The notes beneath the pieces were generated by a model. That model saw nothing but the letters and a program-made list of their open reading frames with translations, was not told the origin of the DNA and did not search any database. A DNA stretch of 29,214 nt from the NCBI GenBank assembly GCA_003427395.1, contig BFEA01000197.1, positions 461,038 to 490,251 on the forward strand, given 5' to 3'. Each line of letters opens with the position of its first letter. Position 1 is the first letter of the stretch. Made by a program: the position numbers and the translations under genes. Positions 8,193 to 18,305 of the stretch are shown here, in pieces. This DNA is from Chara braunii (lineage: Eukaryota > Streptophyta > Charophyceae > Charales > Characeae).

Positions 8193-9718
8193 TGACAAAG
8201 TCATTACTTTGTCGTCCAGATGTCCATAGGAGAAGTGATCCTTCGATTATTCAGCACGCGCGAGGCGACAATAAATTGGATAGCAATGTCGACACGATCA
8301 CGTGCCGGTATGGTACGAAAAGGAAGTTTGGTTTATAATCCACATGAAGTTTTTTCGGAATGGGATGAGCCGCAATTTTGGGATGGAAGCGTGAGGAACC
8401 CTCATCGGAGTTATATTTTCCTGATAGAGCATGGACAACATATTGTCCGCTATGAATTTGCGCCTCCTAATCCATCACGAGATTACGGAGACATGAATCT
8501 TGTCGTAGTTCATGAAGCAAATCCAGTTAGAGAAGACATTTTTTATATTAGAGAAATATTTTTTTATATTGTGTTGTGGCTAAATGATCAGCAAAATCCT
8601 TTCAGTCTCCTTCATAATGTGAGACGAATATGTGTGAATAAATTTAATATCTTTCGCACTAAGCGTTTTGACGTCATTGCATTTGATGACGAGGCTTCTG
8701 AGGTCTGGGAGCATCTCTCTAACTGACGATTCCCTCGAGCGTGCAGATTACTAGCGGACAGCGGGATCTTACTTATGCAAGATATTTGTTGGTTCGCACT
8801 TTGGATGAAGAGTTGATACGGCGCGCGGAACGACTGTTACTTGTTTCGGATGATGCACCCACTCGTTGGGTTAGATTTGTGGACTGCTCAGAGATGGGCA
8901 AGTATTTTTTCCTGACTCGCACGTGGATGTCCGTGCCAACGTGGCCCGACTTCCAAAAAAATTTCATGGATATACTTTGTATTTTTATCATGCGAGTAAC
9001 CTCCAATATCTTTCTCGGGTAATTGTGAGCATTAAAACTACTCTGTCCGGGGAGCGCTATAGCGTCATCCTGATTAAGGACACCACGACTAGGCACCTCT
9101 TTCGAATGCGTAAACCGTTTCGCGCCATAGTTTGGAAGTAGGCCTCACGGATGACTTCCCTTTATGGTACGAGAATGGTCTAGGTCAAGCGGGGCGGACG
9201 CATTATTACCTTAACTTTTGACGACGAGAAGCTCGGCCGACTTCGCCGGATAAAAATTAAGGCTCATGAAGGATGATGACTTTATCGCGGCTAGAAACGC
9301 TTTTATGAGTCAAGTGCCGCGTTAAATTGTCCTTATGAAAGAGTTACGTTTATATGACTTTACGTGGGTTAAAAAAAACATTAATAAGAAAAATTGTAAA
9401 TAGGACCAACCAGATGGATAGTATCTGGATTGCACTGATGATTGCAGTATCATGCTTATGCATTGAGGGGTAATCAAACGCATGGTAATGCATGCTGAGA
9501 GGAAGTTGATTAAGAGGAGGAAATAACTTATTTTTAAGTTAAATAGTAAGCCTAAATCCGAAAAATGTTGCGCCTCTGGAAAGGTCGTTGATCTTCATGT
9601 TAGTGGCAAGAACAATGGGAGGCTGGACATTATTTTTAAGTACAACGATTGTAATTTTGAGTTAAATAACTAGATGACGAAGATAGATGTTTCATCACTT
9701 AGGAAACGGAAAGAGTAA
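8193..9718 (+). pseudogene. Unidentified decayed coding stretch
   Basis: Three + strand frames follow in order. The first (open from 8196, first ATG 8220, stop 8726; 168 aa) has a varied composition typical of real protein, e.g. VYNPHEVFSEWDEPQFWDG and SYIFLIEHGQHIVRYEF. The second (8741-9022) contains QRDLTYARYLLVRTLDEEL and runs to about 8915, where the path moves to a third frame (8923-9141: LPKKFHGYTLYFYHASN) ending in VWK. From 9266 to 9718 one frame still reads protein-like pieces (DDDFIAARNAF, LRLYDFTWVKK, VVDLHVSGKNNGRLDI) but is cut by seven in-frame stops, about the number expected by chance, so this last part is the weakest. No family is recognised, no introns are apparent, and there is no signal peptide or repeated motif. 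It could be an element ORF or an inserted foreign gene. The frameshift positions are approximate. Confidence 0.4.
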
Positions 9719-10600
9719 TTATTGCCCAGGAGAACAAATTGACCAACAAAATTTATTCGCACCTCCAAGTAAACTGGATATGATTGAGGCGGCGTGGTCA
9801 AACCGAGAGTTCAAGTTTCGGCCAGGAACCAGATCACTTATTGATCTACCATGGTAGCAGTGAAATTTATTTGCAGAAGTTATTTATGGCAAGGTTCAAT
9901 ATTTGTGATGCTAGGATAACCTTGCCAATTTTTTTTTACAATAGTCTTTCGCTTTGGAAATGGCGATATAAAAGTTTCTTCCGTCATATAGATTCAGAAG
10001 AATAACTTTGGCAAACCAGTTCATCAAGTCACAAACCTGATCTTTGATAATTTTGATATAAGGTATATCAATTTTGTTGTTTTTTTTTCAAAAGATTGTC
10101 AAGGGACTAGGATTGTATTTAAGGGTTTCAGGCTTGGTTGAGACGGTCACCGTCCTAGTTGACCAACGTACGCTCCGTACTTGGGAGATCGGCGCCCTAG
10201 GGAACGGGCGACGTTCGGACCCTCTCGACGTTTAACCAAGCGTTTCCTATACTACGGCGAGACGAGCAAACACCCTTAGCTGATCTACCTCTGCGACTGC
10301 ATGTAAAAGCTTTTGCAGGTGGGTCAGTAGCTCGGTAGGGATACGCCCTAAGGATGGTGACAACCCCTTAGAGAAAGCATATGCCCCGCGGGAACCTATC
10401 CTGTCGTAGGGGACCGTGGGATGTAGTGCTAGCGCATCCGGCTAAAGCGGAGGTGGAACGACGCTACCGCGACAGCCTCGCCAATTCGCGGGGTTGTTAA
10501 GTATCGTTCCCGAGTTGTTTCTCATTTTATTTTCTATAGTTATGCATGACATGGCCGGGAGGGCTCCCGTGCCTTGCAAAAATAGGGGAGCCAATACGAT

Positions 10601-10602
<2 letters not shown>
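9719..10602. other. No gene; GC-richer block at 10134-10500
   Basis: The 73-aa frame at 9784-10005 is not recognised. From about 10134 to 10500 base composition turns GC-rich with few repeats. TCAGTAGCTCGGTAGGG near 10323 resembles a tRNA A-box/D-arm, but no B-box or anticodon arm follows at the right spacing. A small palindrome, TTGATATAAGGTATATCAA, lies at about 10052. Confidence 0.4.
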
Positions 10603-10681
<79 letters not shown>

Positions 10682-10802
10682 AAGTCTCTCTCTCTTTCTC
10701 TCTCAACAGATTTCTCTCTCTCTCTCTCTCTCAACAGATACTGTTGATCTCTCTCTCTCTCTCTCTCTCTCAACAATTTACTACACACGTGCACGTTGTA
10801 TG

Positions 10803-10855
<53 letters not shown>

Positions 10856-10869
10856 TACACACACACACA

Positions 10870-10918
<49 letters not shown>
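10603..10918. repeat. Compound (TC)n then (CA)n microsatellite
   Basis: (TC)n runs from 10603 to 10678, followed by shorter TC blocks separated by CAACAAGT, CAACAGAT and similar spacers up to 10777. A further (TC)n (about 10807-10840) passes directly into (CA)n with ATAC interruptions until the gap at 10919. Long open frames across this block are artefacts of the repeat and the Ns. Confidence 0.97.
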
Positions 10919-11503
10919 NNNNNNNNNNNNNNNNNNNNNNNNNNNNNNNNNNNNNNNNNNNNNNNNNNNNNNNNNNNNNNNNNNNNNNNNNNNNNNNNNN
11001 NNNNNNNNNNNNNNNNNNNNNNNNNNNNNNNNNNNNNNNNNNNNNNNNNNNNNNNNNNNNNNNNNNNNNNNNNNNNNNNNNNNNNNNNNNNNNNNNNNNN
11101 NNNNNNNNNNNNNNNNNNNNNNNNNNNNNNNNNNNNNNNNNNNNNNNNNNNNNNNNNNNNNNNNNNNNNNNNNNNNNNNNNNNNNNNNNNNNNNNNNNNN
11201 NNNNNNNNNNNNNNNNNNNNNNNNNNNNNNNNNNNNNNNNNNNNNNNNNNNNNNNNNNNNNNNNNNNNNNNNNNNNNNNNNNNNNNNNNNNNNNNNNNNN
11301 NNNNNNNNNNNNNNNNNNNNNNNNNNNNNNNNNNNNNNNNNNNNNNNNNNNNNNNNNNNNNNNNNNNNNNNNNNNNNNNNNNNNNNNNNNNNNNNNNNNN
11401 NNNNNNNNNNNNNNNNNNNNNNNNNNNNNNNNNNNNNNNNNNNNNNNNNNNNNNNNNNNNNNNNNNNNNNNNNNNNNNNNNNNNNNNNNNNNNNNNNNNN
11501 NNN
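10919..11503. other. 585-N assembly gap
   Basis: All bases are N. The left edge is (CA)n and the right edge is (GT)n, the reverse complement, so the sequence cannot simply be one continuous microsatellite across the gap. Confidence 1.
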
Positions 11504-11566
11504 GTGTGTGTGTGTGTGTGTGTGTATGTGTGTGTGTGTGTATGTGTGAGAGAGAGAGAGAGAGAG
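11504..11566. repeat. Compound (GT)n then (GA)n microsatellite
   Basis: (GT)n with TATG interruptions (11504-11547) passes into (GA)n up to about 11566. The order and interruptions mirror the (TC)n(CA)n block on the other side of the gap in reverse complement. Confidence 0.95.
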
Positions 11567-11710
11567 TGCTTCCATATATAGGATGAGGAAAGTCTACAGC
11601 TAGATAGCAAAAGATTCATTGGATTCATATTTCGATGTTCTCGCGGCTATGTGACCCCCATGGTCGTGGATCTTGCGGCCTCGGTCGTGGCTGAGGAGGC
11701 CGGCCGCGGC
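11530..11710 (+). repeat. Dispersed repeat, copy 1 (+ orientation)
   Basis: After the (GT)n(GA)n block come ATAGGATG, CTATGTGACCCCCATGG, TCGTGG, a TTGCGGCCTCGG word and GAGGCCGGCC, in that order. The same words in the same order occur in reverse complement at 12990-12820. Identity is partial (judged by eye), so the two are old copies of one repeat that includes a TC/CA microsatellite. No coding potential was recognised. Confidence 0.55.
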
Positions 11711-11742
11711 ACCGCCGCCGCGCCAAGCGCAGGCGGTGCCGC
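11706..11742. repeat. GC-rich hairpin
   Basis: GCGGCACCGCC (11706-11716) and GGCGGTGCCGC (11732-11742) form a perfect 11-bp stem with a 15-base GC-rich loop. It is next to copy 1 of the dispersed repeat and has no T-run after it. Confidence 0.6.
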
Positions 11743-12819
11743 ACGCCCAAAATCGGGGCACGAGCATCGCCTGCGCATGGCGTCCCCCGCCATAACGAAC
11801 TTGAACCAAGAGAAACAAAAAAAGTGAACTTTGGGACGGGGTCATTTTCATGTGGGAAAAAAAATATATAAAAAATTAAAAGGACAATGTGGGGTGGCTA
11901 AACACGCCCCTCGTTTTGTAAAATCAAAACTTCAAGAGGGAAAAACGTTGGGGCTACCCCATACCCCAACACTGTGAGGACATGTATGTGCGTGTGGGTG
12001 TGAATGTCCTAGTTGTGTCTAGTCTTTCGAAGGGCCTCTGCAAATTAGTAGGGATGCCTCGTGGAACAAGGACAAACATTAGACTTACAATTTGTCTGTT
12101 TGGGCGGAGAATACATAATTTGCACTCGAAGTCAGGTTTGTGCATCATAGTTATGGGTCACTGTTTCCCTGTTCTCTTGTTTTTCCTTTTGTTTCTCGTT
12201 TTCTTTCGTTTTCTTGTTTTTTTTTTGTTTTTTCGTTTTTCTTTTCTTAGGAATACGTGCAGTGGCCCTGGGGGCTTGTACTCACCACATGCACAAAAGA
12301 CAAAACGTATGGCGGCGTATTTTTCCACATTCTAGCAGAAAATTCATTCTAATGATCCACATTTGGTTAGTACTGCAGCCAGGCCCTTAGAATCACGTGC
12401 ATAGACCAATAGGGCTAGTGAACTGAGCAACCCATTATTGTTGGAACACGGATGTGAATACGAATCTTGAGCATATATTCAGCCAGCTCGTGCTCCACTT
12501 TGTATTCACTGCCAGCCTCGATTTCAGTGGAGTGTCCTTGCTTAATTGGTGCAAGGACCACCGCCGCCGAATTGCCTGTGCTAATTTTTTAGGAGGACTA
12601 CTCCATATCAGACATGAAAAAAAAAAAAAAAACTTTTTATTTTATTTTTTTTCTTTCCTTTTTAACGTTTTTTATTTTTTATTTTTTTTAATTCATAAAT
12701 GAAGTCAAATTAAAAACAAAAAATTATTGTGGTTATAGGTTTTTGCAAACCCTACAACCCTATCTTTTTTTTTTTTAACGTATTTTTTTCCCCAAAAAAA
12801 ATATCCAAAAAAACGGGCC
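11743..12819. other. Stretch between inverted repeat copies; nothing recognised
   Basis: Contains A- and T-rich tracts (11850-11880, 12180-12245, 12615-12690, 12763-12815) and several unremarkable frames below 120 aa. If the flanking copies belong to one larger inverted structure, this is its centre. Confidence 0.4.
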
Positions 12820-12956
12820 ACAAACTAGGCCTCCTGGCCGAGGTCGCAACCGACTTTTTCGGTCGTGGCAGCCAAATTGCCCACGGCCGTGGCCACGGGT
12901 GTCACATAGTGTAGCGGTAGATTCATTCGATTTTGGGCATCCTATTGATGAAAGTA

Positions 12957-12990
<34 letters not shown>
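12820..12990 (-). repeat. Dispersed repeat, copy 2 (- orientation)
   Basis: Read on the - strand: (GT)n, (GA)n, GAGTACTTTCATC, ATAGGATG, CTATGTGACACCCGTGG, GGCCGTGG, GTTGCGACCTCGG, AGGAGGCC. The word order matches 11530-11710 on the + strand. It adjoins the (TC)n(CA)n tract at 12957-13074. Confidence 0.55.
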
Positions 12991-13004
<14 letters not shown>

Positions 13005-13074
13005 GACACATACACACACACATACACACACGCACACACACACACACACACACACATACACAAACACACTCACA
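12957..13074. repeat. Compound (TC)n(CA)n microsatellite
   Basis: (CT)8 followed by (CA)n with TACAGACA, CATACA and CACGCA interruptions. The same TC-to-CA order is found left of the assembly gap. Confidence 0.97.
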
Positions 13075-13383
13075 CGGCTCGCGCGTTCTCCTTTAAGGTA
13101 TAAAAGAGAAGAAATGTAGTGGCTTGTAAGTGCAACCACGCCTCGAGTTCGACACGATTTTTATTTTTTTCACTCTCCACACATCCGCCATAAACTTGAC
13201 GCATGGCGAGTAGTGCAACTAGGCCCAAATATACAATTGAAGTGGCGGAAATAACGTTTTCAAAAAGTTAAAAAAGAAAAAAAAAAGGTTTTATGCGGAT
13301 TTACGGGGTGGTATGTCCTTTTGTAACAGAGGAACCATCCTCCTGGCCTGAGGCAAAGCGCTCGAAGGCCCACATACCCTTTG
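13075..13383. other. Nothing recognised
   Basis: Ordinary DNA with a TATAAAAG word near 13099, an A-rich run at 13260-13287 and no usable open frame. Confidence 0.4.
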
Positions 13384-13626
13384 TGTGTCTTCGTGGTGCG
13401 TCCTTTCAGTCACAAGGGACGCAGGGGTAGAAGCTGAAGGGGTACCTGTTCATCAGACAATCAACACAAACAAGGGGATAGCTGAATTCCACACTCACAA
13501 GCAAGATGAAACAAATGTGTTTCAATGACTCTGTTAATTGATATGCTTGCAATAGATAACAAAATCTAACAACAACTGAGACTTTACTCAAAATTGGGGA
13601 ATGTGGTGTCATCCACCAATACACCG
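13384..13626. repeat. Dispersed repeat B, copy 1
   Basis: From TGTGTCTTCGTGGTGCGTCC to TCATCCACCAATACACC this stretch aligns with 19194-19411 in the same orientation. Shared blocks include GGGGTAGAAGCTG, AATTGATATGC and AATAGATAACAAAATCTAAC. Copy 1 has about 25 bases (around 13496-13530) that are missing in copy 2. It does not code for anything I recognise. Confidence 0.85.
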
Positions 13627-14111
13627 CGGGTATGGACGGGCGAGCCCGAATTTTTGAGCCGTGAATGCCAACGGAAATGGAAAGTCTCACACAGGCTGAG
13701 ACTTTCCACAAAACCTTCACAATGACTGATGTGTATGCATTCGGTGGAAACGACCTCCGGGCTACGCCTGCGCGTCTACATTGCATTCCTGGAATGCAAG
13801 AGTGGTCCGGCCATGAGGAGAGCACTGGACCAGGCATGTTTCTCCTAGACTGCACTCTCGCTTTTGGCCAACCCCAATTTGCAATGTCTAAAGATGATTC
13901 ACATTCAGAACAAAGCCTCAACAGCAGTGATCGCCGCGTGGTTCTTAACAACTATACAACGCGAGACTCCGTTCTCCCCCTCCTTCCACACTAACCTAAA
14001 AACCTAGTGGGTTGAGCAGTCGGGGCAGAGAGAAACAAAAGTGCTTTCAGAATCTCCATAAATAGAAGACGGGCCGGATCCAGCGTGCTGCTGGTGGTTC
14101 AAGGGTAGTAA
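13627..14111. other. Spacer before the LINE; unassigned 109-aa frame
   Basis: The + frame 13665-13994 (109 aa) and a - frame (13406-13951) overlap. The + frame has mixed composition with HCIPGMQEWSGHEE and FLLDCTLAFGQPQF but matches nothing known to me. The LINE's ORF1, expected upstream of its ORF2, is not visible here, so the LINE is either 5'-truncated or of a type with a short leader. Confidence 0.35.
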
Positions 14112-14941
14112 ATGCCTCTTAAAAACAAATTGAATTATTATATTGCATGTTGGAATGTGTGTGACCTTTGTGACACTAAGAAAAGGAGAAAACGAATATG
14201 CCTAAAATTATGGACTCACTCTAAGAGAATAAACATAATATGCATGCAAGAAACGAAATTGAACGAGGAACGAATAGAAGATGCAAGAAACTGGTGGTCG
14301 GGCCCTCAATATTGGTCCCCCGCACAGGGTACACAAGGTGGAACAGGAATCATGTTTCATAGAGACCTAGACTTGGTGGTCGATTGGATGTGCGACCTGT
14401 GGGGTTGTTGGGTTTGGGTTAAATTTGAATTAAATAATCAAGAATTAACGGTTATGTCCATTTACGTCCCAGTCATATTCAATGAAAGAATTGACTTTCT
14501 TATTAAACTACCCTCCTTTATGTCTGCTTCCTCAAAACTCATCTGCACCGTTAATTGTAACATAACCCTGGCCGCTAACTGGAATACAACCCTCAACCCA
14601 GACCTGGACTCTCCAAAACCAGAACCACTCCGTGCAGACAGTGGTCTCCTACAGTCCCTGATGGAAAAAAATTAACAGATGCTTTTCAAATTTTCCACCC
14701 AGACGCCCGGATCTATACGTGGCATGGTTTCCAAACCCCACCAGTGTGTCGCCGCCTAGACTTCTTTCTGATGAGAGGTACATCATGGGACAAATGCATG
14801 CAGATCGAGGCAGGGGCCTCCCCGATCTTGGACCACCGCCCAGTCACAACATCCTTTGACTTAGGGAACCCCTCATCTGTTACATCCCCTCCCTTCAAAT
14901 TAAACACATATCATCTCAAGGATAAAAATATGGTTAAATGA
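14112..14941 (+). pseudogene. LINE ORF2: AP-type endonuclease domain
   Basis: The domain nicks target DNA to prime reverse transcription. The ATG at 14112 gives a start typical of LINE ORF2. Motifs in order: ACWNVCDL (conserved WN), IICMQETKL (QE with the metal-binding Glu), GGTGIMFH, MSIYVPV (Tyr), LICTVNCNITL, then RRLDFFLM and SPILDHRPV (the Asp-His near the end). At 14553-14555 AAT (Asn) stands where the family has a catalytic Asp in a GDFN-like block, consistent with loss of activity. The first frame stops at 14673-14675 just after an A7 run (14665-14671); the path continues in another frame (AFQIFHPDARIYTW, then the ATG at 14744), so a one-base slip in the A run is the likely frameshift. 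It ends near NMVK followed by TGA at 14939-14941. Confidence 0.85.
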
Positions 14942-15364
14942 GCATAGAAGCACCTAAAAAAATGACAAAATGCCAAAAAAAAATTACCTCTCAAGAAGAC
15001 TAGTTGAAGACAGGTATCAACATTCTGAAACATTCCTTGGATGTTTTCTCAAGAAAAAAACAAATAGAACAAAAATGAATTGATAGCCTAAAAGTAAAAA
15101 AAAAAAAAAAAAAAGGCATAAATTTTATCTCTGACACATATTGATCCTATCAAAGGGAAAAAAAACATTATCTACACTTGACTTTATGTAGATCCAACAA
15201 CAAAAGCAATGGAAGGAATGACTGCAATAAAAAGGAATCATCACAAATGACAGATTGACCCAGGATACCTTCCGAAGATTGATACTCAAGAAAACCAAAC
15301 CACTAATCAAAGAGTTGAGACACCCTTTTGCCCCTGAAGCCCCCCCTGGCCGGATACTTTTGGT
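14942..15364 (+). pseudogene. LINE ORF2 linker between endonuclease and reverse transcriptase
   Basis: Heavily broken. Recognisable pieces are SRRLVEDRYQHSE (about 14995-15033) and IKELRHPFAPEAPP (about 15307-15350); the latter is like the HPFxxDAPP phrase just before the RT domain in related LINEs (from memory). An A run at 15097-15114 and many stops separate them. Confidence 0.6.
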
Positions 15365-16368
15365 ATGCGCGAGCACGCCTTGAGATACTTCCAAAACATC
15401 CAAACAACTAGAAGATTGCAAGAATCGTTCTTGTCATATTATTGGGAAACCCCGAGTTTCTGGGATAAATCTCATACTAAGTTACCCACTGCAGGCCGCC
15501 TGGACTTAGACAGACTCTTCACATATGAAGAACTGCATCATGTTACAAAATAGATGACACTAGGGAAATGTGCAGGTTTAGACGACTTATCGGTGGAATT
15601 GTACTTATTGTTTTGGGACTAACTGGGCCCAATACTGACTGAGATCTACAATGGAGTTATGGCTGGTGGGACACTTATCAATGAGATGGAACAAAGAATT
15701 ATCACTTTACTGTACAAAAAGGGCGACAAAACGAACATTCGTAATTGGTGTTTTATTTCCCTACTCAACATTTCATACACAATATTGGCTAAAACATTAA
15801 CACTTCGATTAGCCAGATATCTCCCAAACATAAGTAATTCATACCAAGGTGCCTTAAAGTTGTTAAGCACAGGTCCATAATGCACAACATTGGGGCCACG
15901 ATCCAAGCCCTAGAAATTATAACTAACGAAAGTTGAGACATAGTAGTACTCCTCCTAGACATAGAGAAAGCCTATGACAAAATGGAATGGACCTTCGTAG
16001 GTACCACACAGACTCACATGGGTTTTGGTCGAAACTTCATTAGATGGGTAAACATAATGTACCCATCCTCTTGTGTTATCGTACAGGTTAACGACCAACT
16101 CTCACATGAATTCCCACTGCCCAGGTTTTTGGGAAAGGGTTGCCATCTGGCTCCACTTCTCGTCGTGATCCACATGAAAATCCTGCTCAATAACATCAGA
16201 CACAACGAAATAATTTATGGTCTGAAAATTCATAATAATAAGCAATGAAAAGGGGGGTCACTTGCTGACAATCTCACAGTGCTTTGCTTTAATGATAAAC
16301 CCTCTCTTGTTACCCTGAGTCGCACCCTAAATACCTATGCTACCTTATCAGAAGCCTCTATTAACTAA
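15365..16368 (+). pseudogene. LINE ORF2: reverse transcriptase domain
   Basis: Copies element RNA into DNA at the nick. Blocks in order: KLPTAGRLDLDRLFTYEEL, GKCAGLDDLSVELY, ITLLYKKGDKTNIRNW (RT motif 1), ISLLNISYTILAKTLTLRL (motif 2), LLLDIEKAYDKMEW (motif A with catalytic Asp, about 15950-15990), PRFLGKGCHLAPLLVV (motif B, family RQGCPLAPLLF) and SLADNL at 16258-16275 (motif C, family FADD). In motif C the second Asp is Asn, so the polymerase is dead. In-frame stops occur at KxM (TAG, about 15551), WDxL (TAA, about 15618), ESxDIV (TGA, about 15934) and KQxKGG (TGA, about 16246), and a frameshift lies at about 15850-15870. Each stop is one C-to-T change away from a Gln or Arg codon. Confidence 0.92.
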
Positions 16369-17627
16369 AAAAAATCAGTTTATTTCTTGTTTAATCAGTT
16401 TGACATTACGGTAGACTTTCAAAATCAGTTGTTGGAGGAACGTGTGTGCCAACACATCACAAGATGAGACTACACAAAACATTTGTCGCTTATAGGACGA
16501 GCGATGGTCTTGACGTCTTCAACCTTCTCACTGCAGTTCATCTGTTAGGGAAAAATTGTATATAAGCTAGTGTAAGGCCATCAAAAGAGTAGGGGCAATT
16601 GTTTTATGGAGACCTGAAGCAAAAAAACAGAAAATGTTTTATGTCGAAGGTTATATGGGAATCCATCACATTTCCCAGGAAACAAGGCGGCTTTGGGGTC
16701 CTAAGCCCGTGGCAGCAAAAAATTGCTCTACTTGTCAAATGGCGGTACATGTCATTATGGCGGGATAAGACACAACATGCATTGGGTACAACTAGCAAGT
16801 ACATACTTAGCCAAGAGTGAAAATTGGCTCATCCCTCATATCTTTATGTATGCCCGTTCTCTTACTAGTCCTACTGCAAGAAACGACCCAAATCCAAATT
16901 TTGGCACGACATTCTAACTGTCTGGTCCAGATCTCTCCACTTGCAACTGGACCTCCCTCCAGTTCATATCAAATTATAGGTCAACCCATATTTGAGAACC
17001 CCCTTCTCGTGAACTGTGATGGCTCCCACTTTTCAGCACATTACTCGTCAGGGGACTTAGGGAAAATCTAGATAGAGAAAGGGGTTTCTAAAGTAGAAGA
17101 CTTGTGGAACACTAACAGGCAGGGTTGGAAGACGGAATCAAAATTTCTGGTACGATATCTAAGAAGAGTACATGAACATCAATTTGAGATTCACTGAACC
17201 ATACCCCCCCACCGACGCTCTATCTTACGAAACTCCGCAAAGAGAACTCCCGAAAAATTGTTCGAAGCCCCAAACGCCCCACCTGACCACATGGCCTGAA
17301 AATTGTTGAGCACCACCACAATAGTTCGGGATATGGTGAAAAAGTGGATCAAGACATCAGTCACCCCTCATACTCACCTTCTATCCCTCCAACGCACTAA
17401 GGAAATCTCAAACATTTCCGGCCTCTGAGAAATAGTAGTGGTGGTCTACAAACAACCTACATAGACTCCGACACAACAATTGTGCCATGAATCGGAGTAC
17501 CCCACTGATCGAAAGATCCAACGATTAGCAGGTCATAAACAACTTCTGAATTTACCGATCAACGCCCTTAAAGTAGGATGGACGAACCTAAAAAATAAAC
17601 AATTTGTCGGCCTCCACCTGTACTCAT
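16369..17627 (+). pseudogene. LINE ORF2: thumb and C-terminal connection region
   Basis: The frame at 16599-16820 has KVIWESITFPRKQGGFGVLSP followed by QQKIALLVKWRYMSLW, the WxxV/CxPKxxGGLG block that follows RT in plant L1-like elements. From 16820 to 17627 only short frames remain and I can align nothing firmly; length and position fit the variable region before the zinc knuckle. Confidence 0.7.
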
Positions 17628-18280
17628 CTAAGAAGGGGGTGGCCTTGTAGCATCTGCTAAGAACCCAACCTGTGTCATCATTAAAAGAAGAGAAGAACAA
17701 ACACTATCGAAGGTCAACGGTAAGCAACTTGCTATCCTTTGGGAACAACTCACCACACTCCCATCAAAAAAATTGGTCGGCATTCTCCACCTCCAATCCT
17801 TACTGGGTTCTGCCTCGGTCGTCTGGCTCCGTTCTAAAGGAATCGACATTGGCACTAAATGCACTAGATGCCAATGTGCTTGGGAAACCAACAACCACCT
17901 CAGGTACACATGTCCATTCTCCCTGAGTTTGGGCTTGGTGGAGAAAACACTGGAAAGACATCACGTCCTTCTCGAGTGTGCGATGATGGTGTACCTGATT
18001 TGAGTCATGACCTATGTGATGATATCCTGAAGAGACTTGTGGTGGTTATGGAACACTTGGTCATTACGATCTTCCCAGAGGGCGCCCATGACAATTGCCC
18101 TCAAGCTGATGGTCTGAGCCACATAGCCCCAACCGAAGTGAGGGGAAAATTCCGTTGGCAGGATACCGTAATCCCAAGGGGGAGTTGCAGTTCAACACTT
18201 AGCTCATGGCACAAGCGTTGAGCGTGCTTCTCGTTCTCAAAGGAATGGTGACTTCCCTTCACCAGAGGCTTGAAAGAGCC
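17628..18280 (+). pseudogene. LINE ORF2: zf-RVT-like cysteine knuckle and C-terminus
   Basis: GILHLQSLLGSASVVWL leads to KCTRCQCAWETNNHLRYTCPF (about 17858-17920). This CxxC...H...C pattern is the zinc-binding RNA/DNA contact of plant LINE ORF2 (family form CPxC...ETxxHLxxxCP). The following frame ends with RGKFRWQDTVIPRG and a stop at 18219-18221, about 60 bases before the poly(A). Two frames overlap at 17773-18221, showing another frameshift. Confidence 0.8.
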
Positions 18281-18305
18281 AAAAAAAAAAAAAAAAAAAA
18301 AAAAA
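18281..18305 (+). other. LINE poly(A) tail
   Basis: Twenty-five A follow the stop of the last ORF2 frame by about 60 bases, the expected 3' end of a retroposed LINE. Confidence 0.8.

Larger units (their letters stand above)
14112..18305 (+). mobile_element. L1-type non-LTR retrotransposon (LINE), inactive
   Basis: Endonuclease, reverse transcriptase, a cysteine knuckle and a 25-base poly(A) tail (18281-18305) follow in the order usual for plant L1-like ORF2. ORF2 starts near the first base of the element as seen, with no ORF1. No target-site duplication was found by eye: the bases after the poly(A) (CTTGTCAGTG) do not recur just before 14112. The repeat B copies at 13384 and 19194 lie outside it and are not its target duplications. 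The protein path is broken by frameshifts and stops throughout, so it cannot move by itself. Confidence 0.85.

Noticed and set aside
10320-10400. A tRNA gene near TAGCTCGGTAGG
   Set aside because: Only a D-arm-like word; no B-box or anticodon arm at the right distance.
10494-11628. Very long frames (up to 362 aa) across the gap on both strands
   Set aside because: They consist of translated dinucleotide repeats and Ns; no real protein.
15551-16248. A reassigned code with TAA/TAG read as Gln (as in some green algae)
   Set aside because: TGA stops and frameshifts occur too, and active-site residues are lost, so plain decay explains the stops better.
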